Of a DNA stretch of 64,000 nucleotides, positions 16,606 to 25,036 are shown in pieces (position 1 is the first letter of the stretch; each line of letters opens with the position of its first letter). Under the pieces are notes generated by a model. That model had not been told where the DNA came from and did not search any database. It was given only the letters and a program-made list of their open reading frames with translations. The stretch comes from an uncultured Lachnospiraceae bacterium (GTDB lineage: Bacteria > Bacillota > Clostridia > Lachnospirales > Lachnospiraceae), in contig CAJUFQ010000012.1 of NCBI GenBank assembly GCA_910585625.1, forward strand, positions 29,298 to 93,297, given 5' to 3'. The translations under genes were made by a program, and so were the position numbers.

Positions 16606-16631
16606 CCAAAGACCAAAAGGAGGTACAAGGC

Positions 16632-16922
16632 ATGAACAAATATGAATTGGCGCTTGTCGTTAATGCAAAGCTTGAAGATGAAGCAAGAGCCGCAGTTGTG
16701 GAGAAGACAAAGGGATACATTACACGTTTCGGCGGAACCATAGCTGAGGTGGATGAGTGGGGCAAGAAAAGATTGGCCTATGAAATCCAGAAAATGAGAG
16801 AAGGCTTCTATTACTTCATCAAATTCGATGCAGAGTCAGATTGTCCGGCAGAACTTGAGAGGCATATCCGTATTCAGGACAATGTGCTGCGTTTCTTATG
16901 CGTTCGACAGGACGAGGCATAG
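16632..16922 (+). CDS. rpsF: 30S ribosomal protein S6
   Basis: This 96-residue protein begins MNKYELALVVNAKLEDE and contains GGTIAEVDEWGKKRLAYEI, which is diagnostic for S6. It binds S18 on the platform of the small subunit. It is the first gene of the conserved rpsF-ssb-rpsR operon and has a strong AAAGGAGG site. Confidence 0.97.
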   Translation: MNKYELALVVNAKLEDEARAAVVEKTKGYITRFGGTIAEVDEWGKKRLAYEIQKMREGFYYFIKFDAESDCPAELERHIRIQDNVLRFLCVRQDEA

Positions 16923-16940
16923 ATAGAAAGAGGAGATTAG

Positions 16941-17384
16941 ATGAACAAAGTCATACTTATGGGCAGATTGACCAGAGACCCGGAAGTCCGTTATTCACAG
17001 GGAGAGCAGGCTACGGCAGTTGCAAGGTATACTCTGGCAGTAGATAGAAGGTTCAGGCGCGACAATGACCAGCAGTCCGCAGATTTCATAAACTGTGTGG
17101 CATTTGGCAGGAGCGGGGAGTTTGCTGAGAAATATTTCCATAAGGGAATCAAGATTGTTGTGACCGGAAGGATTCAGACAGGCAGCTATACCAACCAGGA
17201 AGGCCAGAAAGTATATACTACGGATGTTGTGGTTGAGGATCAGGAATTTGCAGAGAGCAAAGCTGCAAGCGAGCAGGCAGGCGGTGGTTTCCAGCCGGCG
17301 GCAAGACCTGAACCCAGTGCGGCGGCAGGAGATGGCTTTATGAATATTCCTGACGGCATTGACGAGGAATTACCGTTTAATTAG
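16941..17384 (+). CDS. ssb: Single-stranded DNA-binding protein
   Basis: This 147-residue SSB begins MNKVILMGRLTRDPEVRYS. The OB fold spans about 1-105, with FINCVAFGRSGEFAEKYFHKG. The Ala/Gly/Pro-rich linker ends in the acidic tip DEELPFN, which recruits replication and repair partners. It sits between rpsF and rpsR, as is usual in Firmicutes. Confidence 0.97.
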   Translation: MNKVILMGRLTRDPEVRYSQGEQATAVARYTLAVDRRFRRDNDQQSADFINCVAFGRSGEFAEKYFHKGIKIVVTGRIQTGSYTNQEGQKVYTTDVVVEDQEFAESKAASEQAGGGFQPAARPEPSAAAGDGFMNIPDGIDEELPFN

Positions 17385-17401
17385 ATTAGGAGGCAAAGAT
17401 T

Positions 17402-17665
17402 ATGGCTTATAATAAGACAGAAAAGGGCGATGCTCCAATGAAGAGAAGAGGAGGCGTCCGCAGAAGGAAGAAAGTTTGCGTATTTTGCGGCAAGGATAAT
17501 GTGATTGATTATAAAGACACCAACAAGCTCAAGAGATACGTGTCAGAGAGAGGAAAAATCCTTCCCAGAAGGATTACCGGCAACTGCGCGAAGCACCAGA
17601 GGGCACTTACCGTTGCCATCAAGAGGGCAAGGCATATCGCTTTAATGCCATACGTAACAGACTAA
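17402..17665 (+). CDS. rpsR: 30S ribosomal protein S18
   Basis: This 87-residue protein has the S18 core (IDYKDTNKLKRYVSERGKIL, then RRITGNCAKHQR). The N-terminal extension has the motif RRRKKVCVFCGKD with two cysteines, as in zinc-site forms. It ends the operon and is followed by a strong terminator. Confidence 0.97.
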   Translation: MAYNKTEKGDAPMKRRGGVRRRKKVCVFCGKDNVIDYKDTNKLKRYVSERGKILPRRITGNCAKHQRALTVAIKRARHIALMPYVTD

Positions 17666-17735
17666 GCCTCAGGAGACGAAAAGTTTTCAGGGGTTGGGGC
17701 TGTTGTGGCAAAGTTCCGGCAAAAATGCGAAGACG

Positions 17736-17766
17736 GGCCAATCACTTTCGGGTGGTTGGCCTTTTT
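17736..17766 (+). terminator. Intrinsic terminator of rpsF-ssb-rpsR
   Basis: GGCCAATCAC (17736-17745) pairs with GTGGTTGGCC (17752-17761) with one wobble, followed by TTTTT. It closes the ribosomal operon and marks the left edge of the AT-rich island. Confidence 0.9.
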
Positions 17767-17908
17767 ACATCTTATATTGTTAATTCGCAAAATTATGTAA
17801 TAGTGGAATGATTCACAATTCCTCCTACGTGATTATGCAAATTGCCAGTGTAATTTTTTCCACTTTACTACACCCTACTCTTATAGGGTAAAAAACTTAT
17901 TTATCTAA

Positions 17909-17937
17909 TGTACAAGCGTTTAGAAATACAGTATAAT
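17909..17937 (+). promoter_or_regulatory. Candidate promoter of the MNT/HEPN unit
   Basis: TGTACA (17909-17914, four of six consensus bases) and TATAAT (17932-17937) are 17 bases apart, 20 bases before the nucleotidyltransferase start. Confidence 0.45.
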
Positions 17938-17957
17938 TAAGGCGAGGGAGTGATTGT

Positions 17958-18302
17958 ATGGTACAAGACCGGGAATTAAAAAGTATCTTAGATAAATTGG
18001 CAGAAAGTTTAATAAATGTGTATAGGGATAAGTTAAAGTCAGTAATTCTTTATGGCTCCTTTGCCAGAGGAACAGCTGCACCTGAATCGGACATTGACGT
18101 TTTGGTATTAGTAGATTCTCCGTTGGAGGAGTTAAAAAAATATCAAGATCAGCTATGTGATGTTTCGACAGATTTTGCATTGCAATATTTTAGGGTTTTT
18201 TCTATCATTGATGTGAGTTATGCGGAATTTAATGAGTGGAAGCAAGTATTACCGTTTTACCATAATGTGGCTAATGAGGGAGTTGTTTTGTATGCAGCCT
18301 AG
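17958..18302 (+). CDS. MNT-type nucleotidyltransferase (antitoxin-like)
   Basis: This 114-residue minimal nucleotidyltransferase has the motif YGSFARGTAAPESDIDVLV, so Gly33-Ser34 and Asp45/Asp47 form the active site. In MNT-HEPN pairs this protein neutralises the HEPN ribonuclease, in studied cases by adding nucleotides to it. The HEPN frame begins at 18292 and overlaps the end of this gene by 11 bases, the usual pair layout. The codon choice is AT-rich, unlike the flanking ribosomal genes. The partner is broken, so this copy may be a remnant. Confidence 0.82.
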   Translation: MVQDRELKSILDKLAESLINVYRDKLKSVILYGSFARGTAAPESDIDVLVLVDSPLEELKKYQDQLCDVSTDFALQYFRVFSIIDVSYAEFNEWKQVLPFYHNVANEGVVLYAA

Positions 18303-18678
18303 TGTAAGAGATTTATCCCGATACCGCTTAGAACGTGCGGAAGAAGATATCCGCACTGCGTAATTAAATATAGAGAATGGATTATACAAAGGAGCTATAA
18401 ATAGGTCATATTATGCTATTTTTCATGCAATTCGGGCAGTGAATGTTTTGGATGGATTTGATGCGTCTAAGCATTCATCTGTGATTGCACATTTTAATCA
18501 ATTTCATGTCCATAAGGGTGATTTTGACAAGGGTATATATAAAATCATAGATTCATCTTATCGGATTCGCGAAAAATGTGATTATTCAGACTTTTTTATT
18601 GTCTCTAAAGAGGAAGCGCAGGAACAGTATGAAAAAGCACGTTGTTTTTTAAATAGTGTTAAAGAATTTTTGAATTAA
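18292..18678 (+). pseudogene. HEPN-domain toxin gene with a nonsense codon
   Basis: The ATG at 18292 opens MQPSVRDLSRYRLERAEEDI. TAA at 18361-18363 (codon 24) interrupts the frame, which then continues in register for about 104 codons to the TAA at 18676. The downstream part has the HEPN signature NRSYYAIFHAIRAVN, where Arg and His six residues later form the Rx4-6H RNase site. TAA is one base from AAA (Lys), so a point mutation is the simplest cause. The intact protein would be about 128 residues. Confidence 0.8.
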
Positions 18679-18691
18679 GGGGGAGGAATAA

Positions 18692-19324
18692 ATGTATAGT
18701 TTGGAAGACATATTTATGTCCCGCCCGTTTAGGACGAGAAATGCAGATGAATATGCATTAGAAAGCATCCCAAAACTATTTGTGAATCCTACAGATGAAT
18801 TAAACAGGCCATTTGATTATGAAAATATTATTGTAAAGGGCAAAATGGGTTCGGGAAAGACCATGTAAACGGTAAGCCTGGCAAAATACACAAATAAATC
18901 ATCAGAATATAATATAACAAACAAAATTGAGGCTGGACAAGGCAGAAAAAGCAGTACATATGAAATGGATTACGCGTATTGTATTTATAAAGATATACCA
19001 ACGCATTATTTAAAGAATACAGAACGATTGGATAAGAACAGAAGCAGAGAAACTGGAGAGATAATTAAAAAAATCACAAAAATAACCGATACCCTCATTG
19101 AACAAGCTGTTATTCCTGGAAAAATAGAAGGGATAATAACATTTGTGAGTAGTGAAAAGAATAGTGCTTATCTTACGGCAGAGAATGGGCGGGACTATTT
19201 TTTTATGAAGAATGATGTTATAGAAGATGACCGATGTAAAACATTGATGGCATCAAAACCGGTGAGGTTTGTTCCAGTAGAAAGAAACAATCATTTATTT
19301 GCAGAAGCAGTGGAAATTTTGTGA
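18692..19324 (+). pseudogene. P-loop protein remnant with cold-shock-like C-terminus, nonsense-interrupted
   Basis: The ATG at 18692 follows GGGGGAGG and opens 58 codons ending at TAA (18866-18868) just after a Walker A motif, VKGKMGSGKTM. The same frame then runs open to the stop ending at 19324. The last 70 residues resemble a cold-shock/OB fold (GKIEGIITFVSSEKNSAYLT, then GRDYFFMKNDVI). A Walker B region and most of an ATPase core are missing between the two parts, so a deletion is likely as well as the stop. The second half could be expressed from ATG 18965, but no ribosome site supports it. Confidence 0.6.
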
Positions 19325-19345
19325 GTACCAAAACAAACGCCAGTA

Positions 19346-19377
19346 ACAGGATGGGAATCAGTCTCATCCTGTTTTTA
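19346..19377 (+). terminator. Intrinsic terminator after the P-loop remnant
   Basis: ACAGGATG (19346-19353) pairs with CATCCTGT (19365-19372), followed by TTTTAT. Confidence 0.8.
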
Positions 19378-19556
19378 TCTTATAGGAAAGACCTTATCAC
19401 GCTAAAGCGTGAGTGGTCTTCCTAGTAAGATAAAAAATAAAATGCGCACTCGAACAAGAGGTTAATATTGCTTCGCAAATGTGCTTGGCGCGTCAAAGTG
19501 TACAACCCCATTCCCTCAAGATTGGGGTTAGGGGAGCTTAAGTGGGCTTACTTACC
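19372..19556. repeat. Dispersed structured intergenic repeat, copy A
   Basis: The element starts with a long palindrome: TTTTATCTTA, AGGAAAGACC, CACGC, a TAAA loop, then GCGTG, GGTCTTCCT and TAAGATAAAAA. A conserved tail follows (GCGCACTCG, ACAAGAGGT, ATTGCTTCGCAA, CAAAGTGT, CCTCAAGATTG, GGGGAG, AAGTGGGCTT). The same order of blocks recurs at 63746-64000. No coding capacity is seen. It fills most of the 227-base gap between the P-loop remnant and the kinase-like gene. Confidence 0.8.
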
Positions 19557-20700
19557 TTGTTCCATATCTGTCAATTTCCTGCTTCATGAAAAGAGCGGCA
19601 GAGTCCTCTTTCGTACACTGCAGATGGAAAAAGGGGACGGAGCTGCCCAGCCTTTCCACGAACAATAAATTGGATAGCAGCATTTCCTCTGTCCAGGAAG
19701 GCGAGATAAGACGCTGCATGGTGCGAAGGGCAGTTTCTTCCGCCGTCATGGGCAGCAGGGCGTCTGTGGGGGCTTGCTTTAAGAACGTAATGCCGCCGAG
19801 AGGTACAGCTTTGGCGGTATACTGCCCGGAGGTGCCGCACCAGGGGATTCCGTAGACAATAGGTTTGCCGTCCATGAAAACCAGGAGGTTCAGGTCACCG
19901 TTTAAATAAGGCGTCCCAAACTGCCGGTTCCAGAGAGAGGCGTGGGTAGACTTGCCTGAACCAGAGGGGCCGGAAAAAAGCCAAGCCTTGTCTTGATATA
20001 AGATGGAGGAAGAGTGGATGGCAAATGCTCCCAGCGATTGCGCACGGATTAAATAGGCAAATCGCATAATGTGGAACACTTTTTCAGCAAGGTCACTGGC
20101 AAAGGGCTCTGGGCAGAACAGTATAGCCTGCCTGCCGTCAAGAGAAACGTGCATTTCCGCAATCCCATAGCCTGCAGGGTAAGAAAACATATAATAATCC
20201 TCATTCCGGCAGATAATCAGCTCGTCGGTATGAATTAACAATTCACCGCCTGCGTGGACGTCCGGGACAGCCGTAAGGATACGGAAAGCCAGATCCGCAG
20301 CTTGCGCCTGACAGGAAAAATCAAAAAAAGCTGGCTTGAGCAGTTGCTCTGGGCCATTGTAAGATATGACAGCCGGGCCAATCTGGAAAAAAAGATCCGT
20401 TGGGGTGGGGGCATAGCGTATGGAAGGCGTGAGGATTCCTGCCGCTTGTAATTGGAGGAGAAAGAGCCTGACATCCTCCTCTAACGCTGGGATATCAGAA
20501 TCCTTGGCATGGTAATGCTCTGCCAAGGTTGTAAGCAGCAAACGCTCATCAGCCCCTTGCTCTAATGTGCGGTAAAGCAACAGCCCGGACTTGTTTAAGC
20601 GGATGCTGCGCCTGAAATCCGCGACATTCTGTCCATAGGGAAGAAGATAAGGGACACCGGCAATCTCATGTAAACAGTATCCTCTTTTCAGCTTTATCAT
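19552..20700 (-). CDS. PqqD domain fused to HPr-kinase-like ATPase domain
   Basis: This 382-residue protein has an N-terminal PqqD-like winged-helix domain (about 8-95), which usually binds peptide substrates. The C-terminal domain resembles HPr kinase and has the P-loop GPSGSGKST at 244-252 and LNGDL after it. Such fusions occur in peptide-modification loci, where the kinase-like domain can phosphorylate a precursor. The start at 20700 has AAAGGA seven bases upstream. The gene is divergent from the signal-peptidase-like gene at 20801, and a small separate PqqD protein follows there. No radical SAM gene is present, so the modified substrate is unknown. Confidence 0.75.
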   Translation of the reverse strand: MIKLKRGYCLHEIAGVPYLLPYGQNVADFRRSIRLNKSGLLLYRTLEQGADERLLLTTLAEHYHAKDSDIPALEEDVRLFLLQLQAAGILTPSIRYAPTPTDLFFQIGPAVISYNGPEQLLKPAFFDFSCQAQAADLAFRILTAVPDVHAGGELLIHTDELIICRNEDYYMFSYPAGYGIAEMHVSLDGRQAILFCPEPFASDLAEKVFHIMRFAYLIRAQSLGAFAIHSSSILYQDKAWLFSGPSGSGKSTHASLWNRQFGTPYLNGDLNLLVFMDGKPIVYGIPWCGTSGQYTAKAVPLGGITFLKQAPTDALLPMTAEETALRTMQRLISPSWTEEMLLSNLLFVERLGSSVPFFHLQCTKEDSAALFMKQEIDRYGTR

Positions 20701-20800
20701 AAAATATCCTTTCTGTGATGTAAATCTGATATCATTATAGCATTTCCCCATAAAAGGTGCTATAATAATATTTATTAAAAGCGATTATAGGATAAGGAAA

Positions 20801-21250
20801 ATGGAAGCAAGAGCAGATGTTGAACAGCTGTTATGGGATGGAAATACAGTTCAGATTACAATAAGTGGCTATAGTATGTACCCAATGCTGGTGCCTGGCA
20901 GGGACAGCGTTATTCTTGCGCCGCTAAATGGGGTGCAGCCAAAACGCGGCGACGTCATGCTCTATCGGCGGGATAGCAGCATTTTGGTGCTTCACCGGGT
21001 CTGGCGGGTACGTCGGGATGGGATTTACATGGTAGGAGATAACCAGACTGAGACAGAAGGGCCGCTGCGGGCGGATCAGATGCGTGGCCGTCTGGAAGCT
21101 TTCATCCGCAAAGGCCGGCAGATTCCGGCCAGTTCCTTCCCCTATCGCGTATATGCTGTTCTCTGGCTGTGGATGCGGCCCATTCGGCATAAGATTGCTG
21201 TGGCAGTCCATTTCATGAAGGGATGCGTCAAACGATCTGATGGCAAATAG
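20801..21250 (+). CDS. S24/S26 family signal-peptidase-like protease
   Basis: This 149-residue protein has the nucleophile Ser25 in ISGYSMYPML. His65 in LVLHRV sits where bacterial signal peptidases carry Lys, so the dyad is the Ser-His type seen in SipW and the ER enzymes. GDNQTETEG follows as the conserved Asp box. There is no N-terminal membrane helix; a C-terminal hydrophobic stretch (YAVLWLWMRPI) may associate with the membrane. A TATAAT box lies upstream. Together with the PqqD genes it may process a leader-containing peptide. Confidence 0.78.
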   Translation: MEARADVEQLLWDGNTVQITISGYSMYPMLVPGRDSVILAPLNGVQPKRGDVMLYRRDSSILVLHRVWRVRRDGIYMVGDNQTETEGPLRADQMRGRLEAFIRKGRQIPASSFPYRVYAVLWLWMRPIRHKIAVAVHFMKGCVKRSDGK

Positions 21251-21338
21251 CAGATGGCCGGACACATTTTCATGAAAACTTGCCGGCAGATGAGCATTAT
21301 GTGAGCTGAATTTTCATTTTTTTTCAGAGGTAATACAT

Positions 21339-21605
21339 ATGGATACCAGGTATAAGGTCAGAAAAGCAGCTGGGAGTTACTGGCTCCTGGACATGGAGCA
21401 GGATGGGAGAAATTATATAGAGCCAATCGAGCTTAACGAAAGCGGGGCCGGTATCTGGGAGCTTATCAGCCAGGGGGCAGATGTGCCGGCGGCGGCAGGA
21501 GAGCTGGCAAAGAGATACGGCATAGAAACAGAGATGGCGCAGGAAGACATACTGCAGTTTCTGGCGGGCCTTGAAGCTGCAGGGGTATCAACAGGAGTTA
21601 AGTGA
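21339..21605 (+). CDS. Stand-alone PqqD family protein
   Basis: This 88-residue protein matches the PqqD fold: a beta hairpin (SYWLLDME), the motif IELNESGAGIWELI, and two helices (AAGELAKRYGI, AQEDILQFLAGL). PqqD proteins present precursor peptides to modifying enzymes. The ribosome site is AGAGGTAA. It lies seven bases before the PelD fusion gene and is probably cotranscribed with it, linking this group to the Pel operon. Confidence 0.82.
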   Translation: MDTRYKVRKAAGSYWLLDMEQDGRNYIEPIELNESGAGIWELISQGADVPAAAGELAKRYGIETEMAQEDILQFLAGLEAAGVSTGVK

Positions 21606-21612
21606 GGCAGAC

Positions 21613-23811
21613 ATGGAAATTTTATTGGTCGGCAGTGACAATGAATTGATGCAGACATTGATTGGCAAGCTTAATAAGGAAGGGCATCGCTGCTATGTGC
21701 TGACAGGAAATAAAAATCAGGTCGGCAGCTACAAGAATGCCTATGAGAAATATCGCTTTCCCTACGAGAGTGATTGCCTGAAAGAAATCTTTGACAGCGT
21801 TCGGCCGGATGTCACGATTTTTTTGGGCATATATGATTATAATTTTGACTGGACGGATCCGCGCAAAGAGTCTGTGCGCTACCAGACTGCCCTGCAGAAC
21901 GTCCTCACATCTTTTTCTATGCTGAGCCGAGGGCGCTTTATCTACCTTTCTTCCGGGGAAGTATTCTCCCAATCGTTCCAGAATAATATAGATGAGCGGG
22001 AGGAGACTTCCGCGTATAGTTTCCGCAGTGTTGCCATTTCCCAGGGGGAGGATGTCTGCCGCAATTATAAACAGACCATGGGCACGGATACGGTAATCCT
22101 GCGTCTGGATCATCTGTACATGATGCCGGATAAGAAGATGGGCGGCAATCAGGTGGTGATAGATTCGAACCCCTGCGCAAAGATGTGTATTGAGGCTGTG
22201 GAGACAGGCTACATACAAGCCAACGCGAACAAAATATTTTCCTTATTATATGTGAATGACGCCGTAGAGGCCATTTATAAGGTAGTTGCCGCAGCCAGCC
22301 CAAAGCGTGGGCTGTACCATATTTCGTCAGGCGACGTCATTAGTGAAATGGAGCTGGCGGAGAAAATTCAGAAAGAGATAGGTGAGGGCGTGTCCATCAC
22401 TGACAATACGGTGGGAAGCATGGTGCGTATTGTGTTGGACAGCGGCGTGTTTGCCGATGAGTTCGGGCTGACAGTATTCCACCATGTGGATGAAGTCGTG
22501 GCGAAGATGGCAAAGTATGTCAAGAAATACAGCGCTAATTTTATCAATCTGGAGGATGTGAGGGGAAGGAAAAAGCGGAACTGGCGGCAGACGCTGCGCG
22601 TAATCATCAGTGCGTTTATTCCCTTCGTAGAGAATCTGGTCTGTTTTATCCCATTCTTTATGTTAAATAACAGGGCGGTTGGCAGCCAGTACTTTGCAAA
22701 TCTGGATTTCTATCTGCTGTATGTCCTTTTGTTTGCGATTGTATATGGGCAGCAGCAGGCTACGTTTTCCGCAGTGCTTGCGGTTGGGGGATATTGCTTC
22801 CGGCAGATGTACAACCGCACGGGCCTGGAAGTCCTGCTTGACTACAACACCTATGTGTGGATTGCACAGCTGTTCATCCTGGGACTGGCAGTCGGTTATA
22901 TGAAGGACCGGCTGCGTACCATACGCAACGAGAACAAGCATGAAGTCCAGTATATGGTGACGCAGTTAGATGATATCCAGGATATCAATACCAGCAATGT
23001 CCGAATCAAAAATATGCTCGAAGTGCAGCTTGTCAATCAGAACGACAGTTTTGGCAAGATTTATGAGATTACATCGAGCCTGGATCAATATGAGCCGTCT
23101 GAGGTGTTGTTCTATGCAGCAGAAATCCTTGCGCGGCTGGTGGACAGCAAGGATGTGGCAATCTATACGATTGCCAACCGTTCTTACGCGCGCCTTTTTT
23201 CCGCAACATCACCCAAAGCCAGGGAGCTGGGGAATTCCATAGAATATACGAAGATGGAAGATATGTACCATTTGTTGAAAGAGAAGCGGGTGTATATCAA
23301 CCGCAGCATGGATCCGCAGTACCCTTTGATGGCGGACGCCATCTTTGCGGAGGATGAGATGCAGCTGATTCTCATGGTCTGGGGCATTCCCTGGGAGCGC
23401 ATGACGCTCAGCCAGGCAAACATGCTGATTATTATCGGCTACCTGATTCAGAATGCGGTGCTGCGTGCCAACCGTTACCTTGACGCACTGGAGCAGCAGC
23501 GTTATCTGCAAGGGACGAAAGTGTTGGAAGCTGAGGCTTTTGAGTCCCTGGTGAAGGCATACTTGACGGCAAGGAATAAAGGGCTGACGGAATGTACGAT
23601 TTTGGAGATTGATATAGAGGGGAAGAACCTGGAAGAATCCGGGGACAAATTAGCCGGGCTCATGCGCCAGAGCGACTATATCGGTAAGATGTCAGACGGC
23701 CGTCTCTGCGCACTGTTGTCAAATACGGACAGCAAAGATGCTGAATTTGTAATCAAGCGTTTTGGAAATACTGGTTATAAGAGCGTGATTCGGGAGGATG
23801 TAGGCATATGA
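21613..23811 (+). CDS. pelD: PelD c-di-GMP receptor with N-terminal epimerase-like domain
   Basis: This 732-residue protein combines three parts. Residues about 1-300 resemble an NAD-dependent sugar epimerase (YLSSGEVFS, then TVILRLDHLYM). However, the glycine-rich loop is VGSDNELMQ and the positions of the catalytic Tyr and Lys appear to be Arg and Ile, so this domain looks inactive. About 345-430 is a membrane region with four helices. The C-terminus is a GAF domain (about 470-620) and a degenerate GGDEF domain. There the RxxD inhibitory-site motif RQSD is kept at 685-688 while GGDEF itself is replaced by MSDGR. PelD binds c-di-GMP and switches on polymer synthesis. GTGAGG precedes the start at 21613. 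pelE overlaps by four bases. Confidence 0.85.
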   Translation: MEILLVGSDNELMQTLIGKLNKEGHRCYVLTGNKNQVGSYKNAYEKYRFPYESDCLKEIFDSVRPDVTIFLGIYDYNFDWTDPRKESVRYQTALQNVLTSFSMLSRGRFIYLSSGEVFSQSFQNNIDEREETSAYSFRSVAISQGEDVCRNYKQTMGTDTVILRLDHLYMMPDKKMGGNQVVIDSNPCAKMCIEAVETGYIQANANKIFSLLYVNDAVEAIYKVVAAASPKRGLYHISSGDVISEMELAEKIQKEIGEGVSITDNTVGSMVRIVLDSGVFADEFGLTVFHHVDEVVAKMAKYVKKYSANFINLEDVRGRKKRNWRQTLRVIISAFIPFVENLVCFIPFFMLNNRAVGSQYFANLDFYLLYVLLFAIVYGQQQATFSAVLAVGGYCFRQMYNRTGLEVLLDYNTYVWIAQLFILGLAVGYMKDRLRTIRNENKHEVQYMVTQLDDIQDINTSNVRIKNMLEVQLVNQNDSFGKIYEITSSLDQYEPSEVLFYAAEILARLVDSKDVAIYTIANRSYARLFSATSPKARELGNSIEYTKMEDMYHLLKEKRVYINRSMDPQYPLMADAIFAEDEMQLILMVWGIPWERMTLSQANMLIIIGYLIQNAVLRANRYLDALEQQRYLQGTKVLEAEAFESLVKAYLTARNKGLTECTILEIDIEGKNLEESGDKLAGLMRQSDYIGKMSDGRLCALLSNTDSKDAEFVIKRFGNTGYKSVIREDVGI

Positions 23812-24992
23812 CAGGGAAGGAAATTTTCTTCTGCTGCATTCTCCTGGCAAATGCTGTGGTATCCGTTTTATATCTGGTGGCCGGGCTGTTGTATGTCAGG
23901 CAGTGCGAGGCGGAAGATGCCAAGGGCGGTGTTCCGCAGGAACAAGATGGCGGCACAGAGAAGAATGGAGCGGGCAATAAGAGAAAGCCGAAGAAGGCTG
24001 CCAAAGAGGATAAGCAGCAGGGAAAAACTGTAAAAGAAGAGGACAAGCAGCAGGGAGAAACCGTAAAAGATAAGAACAGGAAGCAGGGGGAAACTGTAAA
24101 AGAAAAGGACAGACAAGTCGGCGCTGATAAAGAAGATGCGGAGCAGGATGGGCAGGAAGAGGAACTGCCGATGAGAAACGGCAGGATAGTCTATGTCATG
24201 AATTTTGCAGTTATGATGCTCTGTCCGGTAGCAGGCCCGATTTTCTTCGGTGCAGGCTATCTGCTGTATCGGTTTGTGTTCCGCCAGGATGTTCAGCTGG
24301 AAGATGTCATTTTCAGCAAGGAACGCGTGAAGACAAATGAGAGGGCAGATGAGGAGCGTGAGAGGAACATCGCTCCATTGGAGGAGGCGATTGCTGTCAG
24401 CGATAAGGAGAGCCTTAGGAGCCTCATGCTGAATGTCATCCGTGGAGACGTTCATAATTCATTGGCAGCGATTTCCCTTGCATTAAACAGCCCGGATTCG
24501 GAGACGGCACATTATGCGGCTTCTGTCCTGCAGGATGAGCTGAATAATTTCCGTGGCAATGTGCAGAAAATATGGCGGGAAATTGAGAAGGAAGAGGAAG
24601 GGCAGACGGATTGTGAGTACTATCTGATTCCGTATATGAATAATATGCTGGAGCAGAAAGTATTCACGGAGATGGAGCAGAGGAACATGGTAAATAAATT
24701 TGCCGAGGTGGGAGAGGTATTGTTCCGTAAGGCCCAGCATCGGTTCACAAGCCAGTATTATGAATGGCTTTGCCTGCGCCTGCTGGACATCAAAGATTTT
24801 GAGGCTATGGAGACGTGGTGCAGCCGCGGAGCAGCGCAGTACCCGGAAGAGCTTTCCAGCTACACGTGTAAGCTTAAGCTGTACTTTACGGCGGGGAATA
24901 AAGAGAAGTTTTTTGAGACGATGAACGAGCTGAAACATTCCAGCATTGTGATTGATAAGGAAACCCTGGCGTTAATCCGAACATTCAGTTAA
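23808..24992 (+). CDS. pelE: PelE-like inner-membrane TPR protein
   Basis: This 394-residue protein has an N-terminal helix (about 5-27), then a very charged linker, and a second hydrophobic region (about 127-155, MNFAVMMLCPVAGPIFFGAGYL). A cytoplasmic helical domain with TPR-like pairs (about 185-390) follows. In known Pel systems PelE joins PelD and PelG in the membrane complex. The linker includes an imperfect repeat of about 11 residues (KQQGKTVKEED, KQQGETVKDKN, RKQGETVKEKD; 24010-24111). The start ATG overlaps the pelD stop (ATGA). Confidence 0.78.
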   Translation: MTGKEIFFCCILLANAVVSVLYLVAGLLYVRQCEAEDAKGGVPQEQDGGTEKNGAGNKRKPKKAAKEDKQQGKTVKEEDKQQGETVKDKNRKQGETVKEKDRQVGADKEDAEQDGQEEELPMRNGRIVYVMNFAVMMLCPVAGPIFFGAGYLLYRFVFRQDVQLEDVIFSKERVKTNERADEERERNIAPLEEAIAVSDKESLRSLMLNVIRGDVHNSLAAISLALNSPDSETAHYAASVLQDELNNFRGNVQKIWREIEKEEEGQTDCEYYLIPYMNNMLEQKVFTEMEQRNMVNKFAEVGEVLFRKAQHRFTSQYYEWLCLRLLDIKDFEAMETWCSRGAAQYPEELSSYTCKLKLYFTAGNKEKFFETMNELKHSSIVIDKETLALIRTFS

Positions 24993-25036
24993 CGCTGTCC
25001 ATGTTGGGTTTCGTCGGAAGCAAGGAGGTGAGGGCA

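Noticed and set aside
19372..19556. CRISPR array at the repeat region
   Set aside because: The copies are long, hairpin-bearing and not regularly spaced short repeats with spacers; no cas genes are present.
23665..23811. Active diguanylate cyclase in PelD
   Set aside because: The GGDEF signature is replaced by MSDGR, so only binding through RxxD is supported.
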